DNA of 64,000 nt from an uncultured Bacteroidia bacterium (lineage in GTDB: Bacteria > Bacteroidota > Bacteroidia > Bacteroidales > UBA932): positions 39,447 through 103,446 of the forward strand of contig CACWOH010000002.1 in assembly GCA_902762435.1 (NCBI GenBank). Direction: 5' to 3'. Each line of letters opens with the position of its first letter. Position 1 is the stretch's first letter. The notes under the pieces are model-generated. The model was not told the origin of the DNA, did not search any database, and saw only the letters and a program-made list of their open reading frames with translations. A program made the position numbers and the translations under genes. Shown here piece after piece: positions 50,246 through 59,090 of the stretch.

Positions 50246-50830
50246 ATGGCTAAGAAAACACCAGCAATCAATTCGAGTTCTACGGCCGATATCGCCTTCC
50301 TGTTGTTGTGCTACTTCCTCATGACCACGACAATGGGTTCGCACTTCGGACTTTCCCGTCGTCTCCCCCCGATGCCTGACCCCAATCAGAAGGTCGAGGA
50401 CCAGAAGGTCAATCGCCGCAACATCATCGTGGTGAAGATCAATTCTGCCGATAGGATTCTTGCCGGTACCGATGCCATAGACGTCTCTCAGCTCAAAGAC
50501 AAGATCAAAGAGTTCATCAGCAACCCCTCCAACGACCCGAATCTCCCCGAAAAGGAAGTGAAGCAGATCGAAGGATACAGCAAGGGCACCTACCCCGTAT
50601 CCAAGGGAGTCATCTCCCTGCAGAACGACCGCGGTACGAGTTACCAGGCCTACATCGCCGTCCAGAACGAACTGGTGAAGGCCGTCAACGAGCTTCGCGA
50701 CGAATTTGCCATGCGTGAATTCGGCAAGAAGTATTCCGCGCTCGACGAGGATACGCAAAAGATCGTCCGTGACTGCATCCCGCAGAACATTTCCGAGGCG
50801 GAGCCGAAGGACGTAGGTCGCAGAAGATAA
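50246..50830 (+). CDS. exbD: ExbD/TolR family protein, long form
   Basis: 194 residues. The short cytoplasmic start MAKKTPAINSSSTADIAFLL and the membrane helix with STADIAFLLLCYFLMTTT contain the proton-carrying Asp (about residue 15). The periplasmic domain (about 45-190) is longer than usual, with a Lys/Glu-rich insertion. It works with ExbB and TonB. Its start is 2 nt after the small membrane protein; the second exbD follows after 23 nt. Confidence 0.93.
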   Translation: MAKKTPAINSSSTADIAFLLLCYFLMTTTMGSHFGLSRRLPPMPDPNQKVEDQKVNRRNIIVVKINSADRILAGTDAIDVSQLKDKIKEFISNPSNDPNLPEKEVKQIEGYSKGTYPVSKGVISLQNDRGTSYQAYIAVQNELVKAVNELRDEFAMREFGKKYSALDEDTQKIVRDCIPQNISEAEPKDVGRRR

Positions 50831-50853
50831 GAAGTTAATAGGAGATAAAGATT

Positions 50854-51321
50854 ATGTCAAGATTCAAGAAAGGCGATAAAAAAGAGATGCCCGGGATCAC
50901 CTCGAGCTCGCTGTCCGATATCGTGTTCATGCTCCTGTTCTTCTTCATGGTCACCACGCAGATGCGTGAGACCGAGAACAAGGTCAAGGTCACCACGCCT
51001 GAGGCTTCCGAAGTCGTCAAGCTGGAGCGCAAGGACCTCAACGCTTACATCAACATCGGTTCCCCGACCCTCGCCTACCAGGCGCAGTACGGTACCGACG
51101 CCCGTATCCAGTTGAACGACTCCTTCCGCACCACGGACGACATCCGCGACTTCATCGCCGCGGAGCGCGACGCCCGCAGCGAGGCTGACCGTCAGCTGAT
51201 GACCGTGTCCATCCGGGCCGACCAGGATGTCAGAATGGGTATCGTCACCGACGTGAAGCAGGAGCTTCGCCGCTGCTCCGCGTTGAAGATCATGTACTCA
51301 GCAAGAAAACCTGCCAAGTAA
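50854..51321 (+). CDS. exbD: ExbD/TolR family protein, short form
   Basis: 155 residues. MSRFKKGDKKEMPGITSSSL is followed by LSDIVFMLLFFFMVTT, whose Asp (about residue 22) is the proton carrier. The periplasmic part ends VTDVKQELRRCSALKIMYSA, the typical ExbD/TolR fold. Two ExbD paralogues in tandem are the rule in Bacteroidetes; they may form a heterodimer within the ExbB pore. A strong terminator follows. Confidence 0.94.
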   Translation: MSRFKKGDKKEMPGITSSSLSDIVFMLLFFFMVTTQMRETENKVKVTTPEASEVVKLERKDLNAYINIGSPTLAYQAQYGTDARIQLNDSFRTTDDIRDFIAAERDARSEADRQLMTVSIRADQDVRMGIVTDVKQELRRCSALKIMYSARKPAK

Positions 51322-51344
51322 GCCTGAAGCAGGATTGAATACCG

Positions 51345-51374
51345 AGCAGCCCCCTTCAATGAGGGCTGCTTTTT
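51345..51374 (+). terminator. Rho-independent terminator of the exb operon
   Basis: AGCAGCCC (51345-51352) pairs perfectly with GGGCTGCT (51363-51370) over a 10-nt loop, followed by T5. It lies 23 nt after the second exbD stop and 20 nt before asnS. Confidence 0.9.
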
Positions 51375-51393
51375 AAAATACAGAAGAAACGAA

Positions 51394-52797
51394 ATGAAGG
51401 AACTACTTCGTACCAAGGTGAAAGACCTGCTCGGAATGGAAGCAGGCAGGGAGGTGCTGGCCAAAGGTTGGGTCAGGACCAAGAGAGGGAACAAGGAAAT
51501 CGCGTTCATCGCGCTCAACGACGGATCGACCATCCACAACATACAGGTGGTCGTGGACAAGAATGCGGACACGGAACCCGTGCTCGCACAGATCGGCACG
51601 GGAGCCTGCATCTGCGTCCGCGGCAATCTGGTGGAGTCGCCGGGCAGCGGACAGGCCGTCGAGATCAAGGCGGAGGAAATCACCGTCTACGGCACTTGCG
51701 ATCCCGTACGCTACCCCCTGCAGAAGAAGGACACCTCCTTCGAGTACCTCCGTACCGTCGCCCATCTCCGCCCCAGGACCAACACCTTCGGCGCCATCTA
51801 CCGGCTCCGCAGCCAGATGGCCTTCGCCATCCACGAGTATTTCCACAGCAAGGGTTTCGTTTATCTGCACACCCCGCTCATCACAGAATCCGACTGCGAA
51901 GGCGCCGGGCAGATGTTCCAGGTGACCACCCTGGACCTGGAGAACATCCCGCGTGACAAGAAGGGCCGCATCGACTACGGAAAGGACTTCTTCGGCAAAC
52001 AGACGAGCCTGACCGTCAGCGGCCAGCTCGAGGGCGAACTCGGCGCCACCGCACTCGGTGAGATCTACACCTTCGGACCGACCTTCCGGGCCGAGAATTC
52101 CAACACCCCGCGCCACCTGGCGGAGTTCTGGATGATCGAGCCGGAAATGGCCTTCTACGACATCCGGGACAACATGGACCTCGCCGAGGACTTCATCAAG
52201 CACCTCGTGTCCTACGCCCTGGAGAACTGCATGGACGACATCCGCTTCCTGAACGACCGCTATGACCCCGAACTGATCGAGCGCCTGCGCAGCGTGGTGG
52301 GGACGGAATTCGTCCGCCTCGAGTACACCGAAGGCATCCGCATCCTCGAGGAGGCGGTCCGGAACGGCGTCCAGTTCGAGTATCCTGTCAGCTGGGGCGT
52401 GGACCTGCAGAGCGAGCACGAGCGCTACCTCGTGGAGAAGCACTTCGGCAAGCCGGTTATCCTGACGGGTTATCCCAAGGACATCAAGGCCTTCTACATG
52501 AAGCAGAACGAGGACGGCAAGACCGTCCGTGCGATGGACGTGCTCTTCCCGAAGATCGGCGAGATCATCGGCGGCTCCGAGCGCGAGGCCGACCTCGGAA
52601 AGCTCGAGAAGCGCATCGCCGAGCTCGGAATGAGCCGCAACAACCTCGAGTGGTACATCGACACCCGCCGCTTCGGCAGCTGCCCGCACAGCGGCTTCGG
52701 CCTCGGTTTCGAGCGCCTGCTGCTCTTCATCACCGGCATGTCGAACATCCGGGACGTCATCCCGTTCCCCCGCACGCCCAAGAACGCCGAGTTCTGA
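51394..52797 (+). CDS. asnS: Asparaginyl-tRNA synthetase
   Basis: 467 residues, full length. An N-terminal OB-fold anticodon-binding domain (about 15-110, [20 protein letters not shown]) is followed by the class II catalytic core: [20 protein letters not shown] (motif 2 region) and the C-terminal motif 3 [16 protein letters not shown]. The ending [14 protein letters not shown] is typical of AsnS and distinguishes it from AspS. Confidence 0.97.
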   Translation: MKELLRTKVKDLLGMEAGREVLAKGWVRTKRGNKEIAFIALNDGSTIHNIQVVVDKNADTEPVLAQIGTGACICVRGNLVESPGSGQAVEIKAEEITVYGTCDPVRYPLQKKDTSFEYLRTVAHLRPRTNTFGAIYRLRSQMAFAIHEYFHSKGFVYLHTPLITESDCEGAGQMFQVTTLDLENIPRDKKGRIDYGKDFFGKQTSLTVSGQLEGELGATALGEIYTFGPTFRAENSNTPRHLAEFWMIEPEMAFYDIRDNMDLAEDFIKHLVSYALENCMDDIRFLNDRYDPELIERLRSVVGTEFVRLEYTEGIRILEEAVRNGVQFEYPVSWGVDLQSEHERYLVEKHFGKPVILTGYPKDIKAFYMKQNEDGKTVRAMDVLFPKIGEIIGGSEREADLGKLEKRIAELGMSRNNLEWYIDTRRFGSCPHSGFGLGFERLLLFITGMSNIRDVIPFPRTPKNAEF

Positions 52798-52842
52798 CGA
52801 ACTCGTCGTTTCACGAACCCATACGATCACCCCTCCTCCCGT

Positions 52843-52864
52843 CCTCCCCTAACCGTAGGGGAGG
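52843..52864. other. Perfect hairpin in the asnS-udk spacer
   Basis: CCTCCCCTA-ACCG-TAGGGGAGG, a 9-bp perfect stem with a 4-nt loop, 46 nt after the asnS stop. A purine-rich tract follows rather than a U-run, so it is not a standard terminator; it may protect mRNA 3' ends. Confidence 0.5.
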
Positions 52865-52893
52865 AAGAAACAGAGGAAAAAAACGACAGTAAT

Positions 52894-53514
52894 ATGTTAG
52901 TCATCGGCATCGCCGGCGGATCCGGCTCCGGCAAGACCACCGTGGTCAACGCCATCACGCAGGAACTCAACGCCAAGCGCGTGGTGGTCATCCCCCAGGA
53001 CTCCTATTACAAGGACTCCAGCGACCTCTCCGACGAGGAAAAGCGCGCCCACAATTTCGACCATCCCGACGCCATCGACTGGGAACTGCTGTGCCAGCAA
53101 CTCTCGGAGCTGAAGAAGGGCAGGACAATCCAGCAGCCGGTCTATTCCTACATCTCCTGTTCCCGCTCGAAGACGGAAACGGTGACGGTGGAGCCGGCGG
53201 ACGTCATCATCATCGAAGGCATCCTGATCTTCACCTGCAAGGCGCTCCGCGACCAGATGGACATCAAGATCTTCGTGGATGCCGATGACGACGACCGCCT
53301 GATGCGCGTGATGGCGCGCGACATCAGCGAGCGCGGCAAGGACGTGCACTGGGTGATCGAACGCTATTCGCGCACCGTAAAGCCGATGTACCTCCAGTTC
53401 ATCGAGCCCAGCAAACGCTACGCAGACATCATCATCCCGCAGGGCGGACACAATAAGGTTGCCGTAGACATCATCACGGCCACGATCGAGAAGGCCCTGC
53501 AGAAACTCGCTTAA
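52894..53514 (+). CDS. udk: Uridine kinase
   Basis: 206 residues. Walker A GIAGGSGSGKTTVV (5-18), DSYYKDSSDL, FDHPDAIDWELL, and IIIEGILIFTC; the C-terminus GGHNKVAVDII is typical. Phosphorylates uridine and cytidine in pyrimidine salvage. The tonB-like gene starts 3 nt after its stop, so the two are probably co-transcribed. Confidence 0.96.
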   Translation: MLVIGIAGGSGSGKTTVVNAITQELNAKRVVVIPQDSYYKDSSDLSDEEKRAHNFDHPDAIDWELLCQQLSELKKGRTIQQPVYSYISCSRSKTETVTVEPADVIIIEGILIFTCKALRDQMDIKIFVDADDDDRLMRVMARDISERGKDVHWVIERYSRTVKPMYLQFIEPSKRYADIIIPQGGHNKVAVDIITATIEKALQKLA

Positions 53515-53517
53515 TCC

Positions 53518-54258
53518 GTGTTCCGGCTTCCGAAAGAAGACAGGGCCGGCATTTACACCACCGTGATCGTTCACCTCGCGGTGGTGATTGTCTTGTTGCT
53601 GGCGGGGCTGGGCACGGCCATCCGGCCGGAGAACAGCTTTGTGCTGGACTTCTCGAAACTGGAAGAGAAGGAACGGATACAGCAGGAAGAAGAGCGGCTC
53701 CGGGAGGAAGCGGAATTCAAGGAAAGCATCCGGCAGAAACTGGACCGGCAGCTCGCCACGGCTCCGGCGGTACGGGGCGTGGCGGTGGACCGGGCCGCCC
53801 TGAGGGACGACCGCGGCACCGACGCCGAGCAACTGTATCGCGATGCCGAGCGGCTTCGCCAGGAACTGGCGGCCGGATATGAAGTCAAGCGCGAGGACGT
53901 GGCAGATCCGGGCACGCCCACACAACAGGAAAAACAGCCCGAAAAAGAGACGCAGACGGACACGCCGGTGTACAGCGGACCTTCCGTCGTCTCCTACTAT
54001 CTGGAAGGCAGGAAAGCCAGCAGGCTGCCGATTCCGGCGTATCGTTGCATGGGAGCCGGGCAGGTGACCGTACTGATTGCCGTGGACCCGGGCGGAACCG
54101 TCCGGGAAGCCAAGGTGGACGACGCCGTGTCGTCAAAAGACAGGTGCCTGCGGGATTTCGCGGTCCGCGCCGCCCGCCTGTCCAAATTCTCCGCCAAGGC
54201 GGACGCCCCGCCCAAGCAGGCCGGGAATATCGTCTACGAATTCGTCGCCCAGTATTAA
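53518..54258 (+). CDS. TonB-like energy transducer protein
   Basis: 246 residues from a GTG start. One N-terminal membrane helix (TTVIVHLAVVIVLLLAGLG, about 14-32), then a long charged helical region (about 45-110, with KLEEKERIQQEEERLREEAE and later Gln/Glu-rich stretches), and a C-terminal TonB-type domain (about 155-246) containing IPAYRCMGAGQVTVLIAVDP and GTVREAKVDDA. This is the TonB layout, though the linker is not Pro-rich. Its place 2.2 kb after exbB/exbD makes joint work plausible, but it is transcribed with udk. Confidence 0.78.
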   Translation: MFRLPKEDRAGIYTTVIVHLAVVIVLLLAGLGTAIRPENSFVLDFSKLEEKERIQQEEERLREEAEFKESIRQKLDRQLATAPAVRGVAVDRAALRDDRGTDAEQLYRDAERLRQELAAGYEVKREDVADPGTPTQQEKQPEKETQTDTPVYSGPSVVSYYLEGRKASRLPIPAYRCMGAGQVTVLIAVDPGGTVREAKVDDAVSSKDRCLRDFAVRAARLSKFSAKADAPPKQAGNIVYEFVAQY

Positions 54259-54259
54259 A

Positions 54260-54352
54260 GGGAACCATCCACCGGCATAGTGAATGGTTGCCGGTGCTTC
54301 GGAGCTCAGCGACAGAGGGGGCCCCGGGGGAACCTTCCCCCGGCATAGTGAA
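54260..54352. repeat. Pair of 25-nt direct repeats with hairpins
   Basis: 54260-54284 and 54328-54352 match at 23 of 25 positions and both contain CCGGCATAGTGAA; spacing is 68 bp. Between and around them are further stems: CACCGGC/GCCGGTG (54271-54297) and CCGGGGGAA/TTCCCCCGG (54323-54342). Together with the terminator hairpins and the promoter-like boxes this fills the 324-nt non-coding gap 54259-54582, which holds no convincing gene. Confidence 0.6.
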
Positions 54353-54357
54353 ACGTC

Positions 54358-54412
54358 GGACCCTTTTTTATGCGTGTGCGCATAAAAAAGGGTCCCTTCC
54401 TGGCAGGGACCC
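54358..54412. terminator. Overlapping strong hairpins (terminator, two mutually exclusive forms)
   Basis: A perfect 17-bp stem (54358-54374 with 54379-54395, loop TGTG) includes T6/A6. A second perfect 8-bp stem (GGGTCCCT 54390-54397, AGGGACCC 54405-54412) shares six bases with it, so only one can form. Read on the minus strand the second stem is followed directly by T6, a classical terminator for leftward transcription; the first would stop rightward transcripts from tonB. Confidence 0.75.
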
Positions 54413-54478
54413 CGAAAAACCAATTATTAACCGTTAGTATCCAGGATATCGTTTAAGGTTAGGACTGCTTGATTGTTG
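54384..54478 (-). ncRNA. Candidate small minus-strand RNA
   Basis: A perfect -7 box TACCTTTG lies at 54484-54491 on the minus strand with no coding gene behind it. A transcript starting near 54478 would run about 90 nt to the hairpin 54412-54390 plus T6. The -33 element is not recognisable, so the call is tentative. Confidence 0.2.
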
Positions 54479-54565
54479 TGTATCAAAGGTAGCCATTGGC
54501 CAGTTAATTTTTGTCGAATACCGTCCTGATTCGGTGTATTTTCGTATAAAAATCCAAAAAAGGTG

Positions 54566-54573
54566 TAATTTTG
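54566..54573 (+). promoter_or_regulatory. -7 box for the propeller/AraC regulator
   Basis: TAATTTTG, perfect TAnnTTTG, 9 nt before the ATG at 54583; a weak TTCG occupies the -33 position (54541-54544). Confidence 0.45.
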
Positions 54574-54582
54574 TACGGATTA

Positions 54583-57438
54583 ATGTACAATATGCGCTGT
54601 TTTAGGTTTCTCTCCGTCCTGATCGGGCTTGTCTGCACGATGGCCGCGGCCCAGCCGCCCTGTTCGTTCACCCGCTTCGGCCGGGAGAACGGTTTCGCCG
54701 GGACGACCGTCGAAGACATGGCCCAGGACAGCCACGGAGAGCTCTGGCTCGCCACCTGGGGCGGCCTGTACAGTTTTGACGGAAGGACCTTCCAGAACTA
54801 CCGGACCGACCTGCCTGACGACCGGGACAATCCGCGCAGCAACCGTTTCGTGGAAGTCCGGATCCTTCCGGACGGAACGCGGCTCGTCGTCTCCTATGAC
54901 GACCGGCTCTACCGCTTCAATCCTTCTACCCGCGTGCTGGACCCGGTGGACAGCCAAGGCTACGCCATCCAGCGGATCTTCCTCCCGGAAGACGGGAACT
55001 GCTATTACCTGACGAGCAGCAACGAAGTACTGGACCAAAACTTCCGTCCCCTTTTCAGCGTGAGTCGCGAGGCCACCGTGCACGGCGTCGAGTGCGCCCC
55101 CGGCGAGGAACCCTGGATCCTGACCGAGCGGGGCATCTACCGCTTCGCGGGAGCCAAGATCTCCGAAAAACCCGCTTTCTGCGCCACCCTGACCGACAGC
55201 ACCCTCTACATCGGGTCGTCCGGGGAAATCCTGCGCTACCGGGACCAGTTGCTGACGTCCCTGCCCGCCGGTACTTCGGCGGACATCCGTTTCATCGTCC
55301 GGGTGCCGGGCACCCAGGAACTGCTCCTGGGCACCGACGACGGCATCGAGGTCCACCGGCCCGACGACGGTACCCACACGCGCCTGCCTTTTGACAACAG
55401 TTCCGTCGACCCCGGAACCCTGACCTGCCGGACCGACGGCCGAGGGAACATCTGGATCTATTCCTCTGCGGGATCGCTCTATTGGTACGACAAGCAGGCG
55501 CACCGCCTCCTCCCCCTCGAAAGCCGGAACCTGCAGCAGGGCTGGAACTCCGAAAGCGGCATCACGACCGTCTTTCCCGACCGGCAGGGCAACCTGTGGA
55601 TCGGATCGACCTGGGGCGGGCTGGAACGTGTCGTCTTCCAGCAGGACAACTTCAAGTTCCGCCCGATCGACGGCAGCGGCCTGGTTTCCGCCGAAAACAA
55701 CGTCCGCGCCCTGGCGCAGGACCGCTCCGGACGGATTTTCGCCGCCACGCGGGACGCCCGCCTGCACGCCTTCTCCGAATCGCTCCAGGAGCTGGCCTCC
55801 TGGGCTACGGGCGGTCCCGGCTACGCGGTCATCCCCGCCCACGACGGCCGGATCTGGGTCGGCACCAACGGCGCCGGCCTGCTGGAACTCTCCCCGCAGA
55901 CGGCGGACGGACTCAACTTCAACATCGACCGCTACCCGCGCGACGAACGCTTCTACGGCCCCAACAGCAACCAGATCTACTCCCTGCTCGAAGACAATGC
56001 CCACCGCCTCTGGATCGGCACCTTCGACGACGGCGTCGCATACGTGAACCTCGACGAACCGTACCGCCAGTTCGTCAGCAAACGCAACCGACTGAGTTTC
56101 CCGACCGAACGTCGGAACCGCATGCGCTGCCTGTTCCTCGGGCCGGACGGCCGGCTCTATGCCGGCGGCCAGATGGGCCTGTTCGCCTGCGAGCGGCCCG
56201 ACAGCGAGCCGGAGGAACTGCATTTCGAACGCTTCGAGGCCACCCGGGACATCGACATCCAGCACATCCTGTTCACCCGGCGCGGAGAGTTGTATGCATC
56301 CTCCTACGGAGCGGGCCTGCTGCACTTCGAAGGGACGTCCACCGACAGCGGCTACCGCGCGCTCACGACGGACGACGGCCTGCTCTCGGACTACGTCCTC
56401 TCCACCATCGAAGATGCCGCCGGAAACCTCTGGATCGCAACGCTGGGCGGACTGAACCGCTATAATCCGGAGACGGAAAGCCTCATCGGCTTCCCCTACG
56501 ACCGCATCCGGCACCCGATGCGTTTCAACGAAGGACAGCCCCTGCTCGCGCGCGACGGCAACCTGTATTTCAACACGACCGGCGGCATCCTCTATTTCAA
56601 CCCGCAGGAAATCTCCAACAGCGATTTCGTCCCCGACCTGGTGGTCCAGGGCTTCTACGTCGCCGGTGTCCGGCAGGACGTCGACGGGGTCACCGCCCTG
56701 CGCATCCGGCCGACGGACGGGATCCGCGTGCAATTCGCCGCCGTGGACCTCTCGGCCCCCGAGCAGGTGCTCTATTCCTACAAACTGGAAGGCCGGGACA
56801 AGGACTGGATCCCGCTCGGCCACCAGGCCACCGTCAGCATCCCCCCGCTGCGTCCGGGACGCTACGAACTGCACCTGCGCTCCACCAACGGCGACGGCCT
56901 CGCGGTGGACAACGGCCGCACCTTCACCCTGCTCGTACGCCGCGTCTTCATCCGCTCGCGCTGGGACGCACTCATGTTCCTGCTGGGCGCCGCACTCCTC
57001 GTTTTCCTGCTGACCCGAAAATGGAAGAAGGAACCGCCCGCAGCAGCCGGAGCAGACACCCCGGCGGACCCGCGCCTGCGGGAACTGCACGGCGACGACC
57101 TTCGCTTCGCGGAAGAGTACATCGCCTTCCTGGAGTCCCGCATCGACGACGGCACGCTGGACGTCGGGCAGATGTGCGATGCGATGAACGTCAGCCGCTC
57201 GGTGCTCTTCGAGCGCTGCCGGACCCTGCTGGGCACGACGCCGGCCACCTTCCTGCGCCGCCTGCGGCTGGAACGCGCGAAACAGCTCATCCGCGAAGGC
57301 GGCCGGACGATGGCCGAAATCTCCTATGCGACGGGATTCAACGACCCCCACTACTTCAGCAAGATCTTCAAGAAGGAATACGGCATCACGCCCACCGAGT
57401 TCCGCGACGAGGGGAAAGAGGCGGAAAGTGCGCAATAG
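54583..57438 (+). CDS. Membrane-spanning sensor-regulator: propeller + Y_Y_Y + AraC-type HTH, no kinase
   Basis: 951 residues. A signal peptide or first helix (about 4-25) is followed by periplasmic two-component-regulator propeller repeats (about 30-680; many blades of the form GNLWIGSTWGGLERV), a Y_Y_Y domain (about 690-775, YKLEGRDKDWIPLG), one membrane helix (about 790-810, ALMFLLGAALLVFLLTRKW) and a cytoplasmic AraC-type DNA-binding domain (about 842-945, VGQMCDAMNVSRSVLFERCR and SYATGFNDPHYFSKIFKKEY). This is a hybrid two-component system without its histidine kinase and receiver modules. It probably senses a ligand in the periplasm and regulates directly. The next gene is iorA, whose operon is a possible target. 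Confidence 0.88.
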   Translation: MYNMRCFRFLSVLIGLVCTMAAAQPPCSFTRFGRENGFAGTTVEDMAQDSHGELWLATWGGLYSFDGRTFQNYRTDLPDDRDNPRSNRFVEVRILPDGTRLVVSYDDRLYRFNPSTRVLDPVDSQGYAIQRIFLPEDGNCYYLTSSNEVLDQNFRPLFSVSREATVHGVECAPGEEPWILTERGIYRFAGAKISEKPAFCATLTDSTLYIGSSGEILRYRDQLLTSLPAGTSADIRFIVRVPGTQELLLGTDDGIEVHRPDDGTHTRLPFDNSSVDPGTLTCRTDGRGNIWIYSSAGSLYWYDKQAHRLLPLESRNLQQGWNSESGITTVFPDRQGNLWIGSTWGGLERVVFQQDNFKFRPIDGSGLVSAENNVRALAQDRSGRIFAATRDARLHAFSESLQELASWATGGPGYAVIPAHDGRIWVGTNGAGLLELSPQTADGLNFNIDRYPRDERFYGPNSNQIYSLLEDNAHRLWIGTFDDGVAYVNLDEPYRQFVSKRNRLSFPTERRNRMRCLFLGPDGRLYAGGQMGLFACERPDSEPEELHFERFEATRDIDIQHILFTRRGELYASSYGAGLLHFEGTSTDSGYRALTTDDGLLSDYVLSTIEDAAGNLWIATLGGLNRYNPETESLIGFPYDRIRHPMRFNEGQPLLARDGNLYFNTTGGILYFNPQEISNSDFVPDLVVQGFYVAGVRQDVDGVTALRIRPTDGIRVQFAAVDLSAPEQVLYSYKLEGRDKDWIPLGHQATVSIPPLRPGRYELHLRSTNGDGLAVDNGRTFTLLVRRVFIRSRWDALMFLLGAALLVFLLTRKWKKEPPAAAGADTPADPRLRELHGDDLRFAEEYIAFLESRIDDGTLDVGQMCDAMNVSRSVLFERCRTLLGTTPATFLRRLRLERAKQLIREGGRTMAEISYATGFNDPHYFSKIFKKEYGITPTEFRDEGKEAESAQ

Positions 57439-57440
57439 TC

Positions 57441-57471
57441 TTGGATTCTTGTGAAGAATCTCTTATTTTTG
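57441..57471 (+). promoter_or_regulatory. Promoter for the ior operon
   Basis: TTG (57441-57443), 20-nt spacer and TATTTTTG (57464-57471); leader of about 15-20 nt before the iorA ATG at 57492. Confidence 0.65.
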
Positions 57472-57491
57472 TTCACGTTAAGTGAGTAGTT

Positions 57492-59090
57492 ATGCCTGAA
57501 AGAAGATTACTGCTAGGCGATGAAGCCATAGCATTGGGTGCCTTGCACGCCGGTCTGTCCGGCGTCTATGCCTATCCGGGCACGCCTTCCACCGAAATCA
57601 CCGAATTCATCCAGCAGAGCCCCCTGGCGCGCGAGCGCGGGGTGCGCAGCCGCTGGTGCACCAATGAGAAGACGGCGATGGAAGCGGCCCTGGGAATGTC
57701 CTTCGCCGGCCGGCGCGCCCTCGTGTGCATGAAACACGTGGGAATGAACGTCTGCGCTGACGCCTTCATCAACGCCGGCGTCACCGGTGTGAACGGCGGC
57801 CTGGTCGTGCTGGCCGCCGACGACCCTTCGATGCATTCCTCCCAGAACGAACAGGACTCCCGTTTCTACGGCAAGTTCGCCCTGGTCCCCATCCTGGAGC
57901 CCTCCACCCAGCAGGAAGCCTTCGACCTGATGGCCTATGCGTTCGAACTGTCGGAGGAACTCCGGCTCCCCGTGCTGATGCGCACCGTCACCCGCCTGGC
58001 ACATTCCCGCGCCGCCGTGGAAGTGGGCGATCCCCAGCCGCAGCGCGTGCTGCCCCCCGCCAGCGAGCGGACCCGCTGGGTGCTCCTGCCGGGCAACGCC
58101 CGCCGCCAGTATGCCGCCCTCGTGGACAAGCAGCCCGACCTCGTCCGGCGGGCAAACGAGTCCCGCTTCAACGCGCTGGAGGCCGGCGAGGAAGGCGGAC
58201 TGGGCGTGATTGCCGCCGGCACCGGCTGGAACTACGTCCGGGAAGCCGCCCCGCAGGGCGTTTCCGTCCTGAAACTGACACAATACCCCCTTCCCGCCGC
58301 ACGCATCCGGGAACTCGCCGCACACTGCAGCCGCATCCTCGTCGTCGAGGACGGCCAGCCCTTCGTGGAAGAGCAGGTCCGCGGGCTGCTCGGCGCGGAC
58401 TATCCGGTGGGCGGACGCCTGGACGGGCAGCTCCCGCGCACGGGAGAGCTCAATCCCGACAACGTGGCGGCCGCCTTCGGCATCACCAACGCGGGTCCCT
58501 TCGGCCCCGCCAGGCTGCTCGCCCCCCGTCCCCCGCAGCTCTGCCAGGGATGCGGCCACCGCGACGTGTACACCGCCCTGAACAAGGTCGCCGCCGAGTA
58601 TCCCGGCGCGCGCATCTTCGGCGACATCGGCTGTTATACCCTCGGCGCCCTGCCCCCCTTCCGCGCCATCGACAGCTGCGTGGACATGGGCGCCTCCATC
58701 ACGATGGCGAAAGGCGCCGCGGACGCGGGCATTCACCCCGCCATCGCCATCATCGGCGACTCCACCTTCACCCATTCCGGGATGACGGGCCTGCTGGACG
58801 CCGTGAACGACCGCTCCCCCATCACCGTCATCATCAGCGACAACCTCACCACGGCGATGACGGGCGGCCAGGACTCCGCCGGCACGCACAAGTTCGAGGC
58901 GATCTGCCTGGCCCTGGGCGTCGAGCGGGAGCACCTCCACGTCGTCGTCCCGCTCCCCAAGAACATGGAAGAAATCACCCGCATCCTGCGGGAAGAAATT
59001 GAATATCAAGGTGTTTCGGTAATCATACCGCAACGCGAATGCATGCAGACGCTCGGCCGCAAGCTGCGCGCAAAAAAACAGGCGCAATGA
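57492..59090 (+). CDS. iorA: Indolepyruvate:ferredoxin oxidoreductase subunit alpha (no ferredoxin domain)
   Basis: 532 residues. The pyrimidine-binding domain is N-terminal (GDEAIALGALHAGLSGVYAY then PGTPSTEITEF) and the TPP-binding domain C-terminal (LCQGCGHRDVYTAL, GDIGCYTLGALPPF, IGDSTFTHSGMTGLL). It oxidatively decarboxylates aryl pyruvates to aryl-acetyl-CoA with ferredoxin reduction. Archaeal IorA ends with a two-cluster ferredoxin domain; here the protein stops at KLRAKKQAQ with no CxxCxxC motif, so electrons must leave by another route. ATGA overlap with iorB. Confidence 0.94.
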   Translation: MPERRLLLGDEAIALGALHAGLSGVYAYPGTPSTEITEFIQQSPLARERGVRSRWCTNEKTAMEAALGMSFAGRRALVCMKHVGMNVCADAFINAGVTGVNGGLVVLAADDPSMHSSQNEQDSRFYGKFALVPILEPSTQQEAFDLMAYAFELSEELRLPVLMRTVTRLAHSRAAVEVGDPQPQRVLPPASERTRWVLLPGNARRQYAALVDKQPDLVRRANESRFNALEAGEEGGLGVIAAGTGWNYVREAAPQGVSVLKLTQYPLPAARIRELAAHCSRILVVEDGQPFVEEQVRGLLGADYPVGGRLDGQLPRTGELNPDNVAAAFGITNAGPFGPARLLAPRPPQLCQGCGHRDVYTALNKVAAEYPGARIFGDIGCYTLGALPPFRAIDSCVDMGASITMAKGAADAGIHPAIAIIGDSTFTHSGMTGLLDAVNDRSPITVIISDNLTTAMTGGQDSAGTHKFEAICLALGVEREHLHVVVPLPKNMEEITRILREEIEYQGVSVIIPQRECMQTLGRKLRAKKQAQ

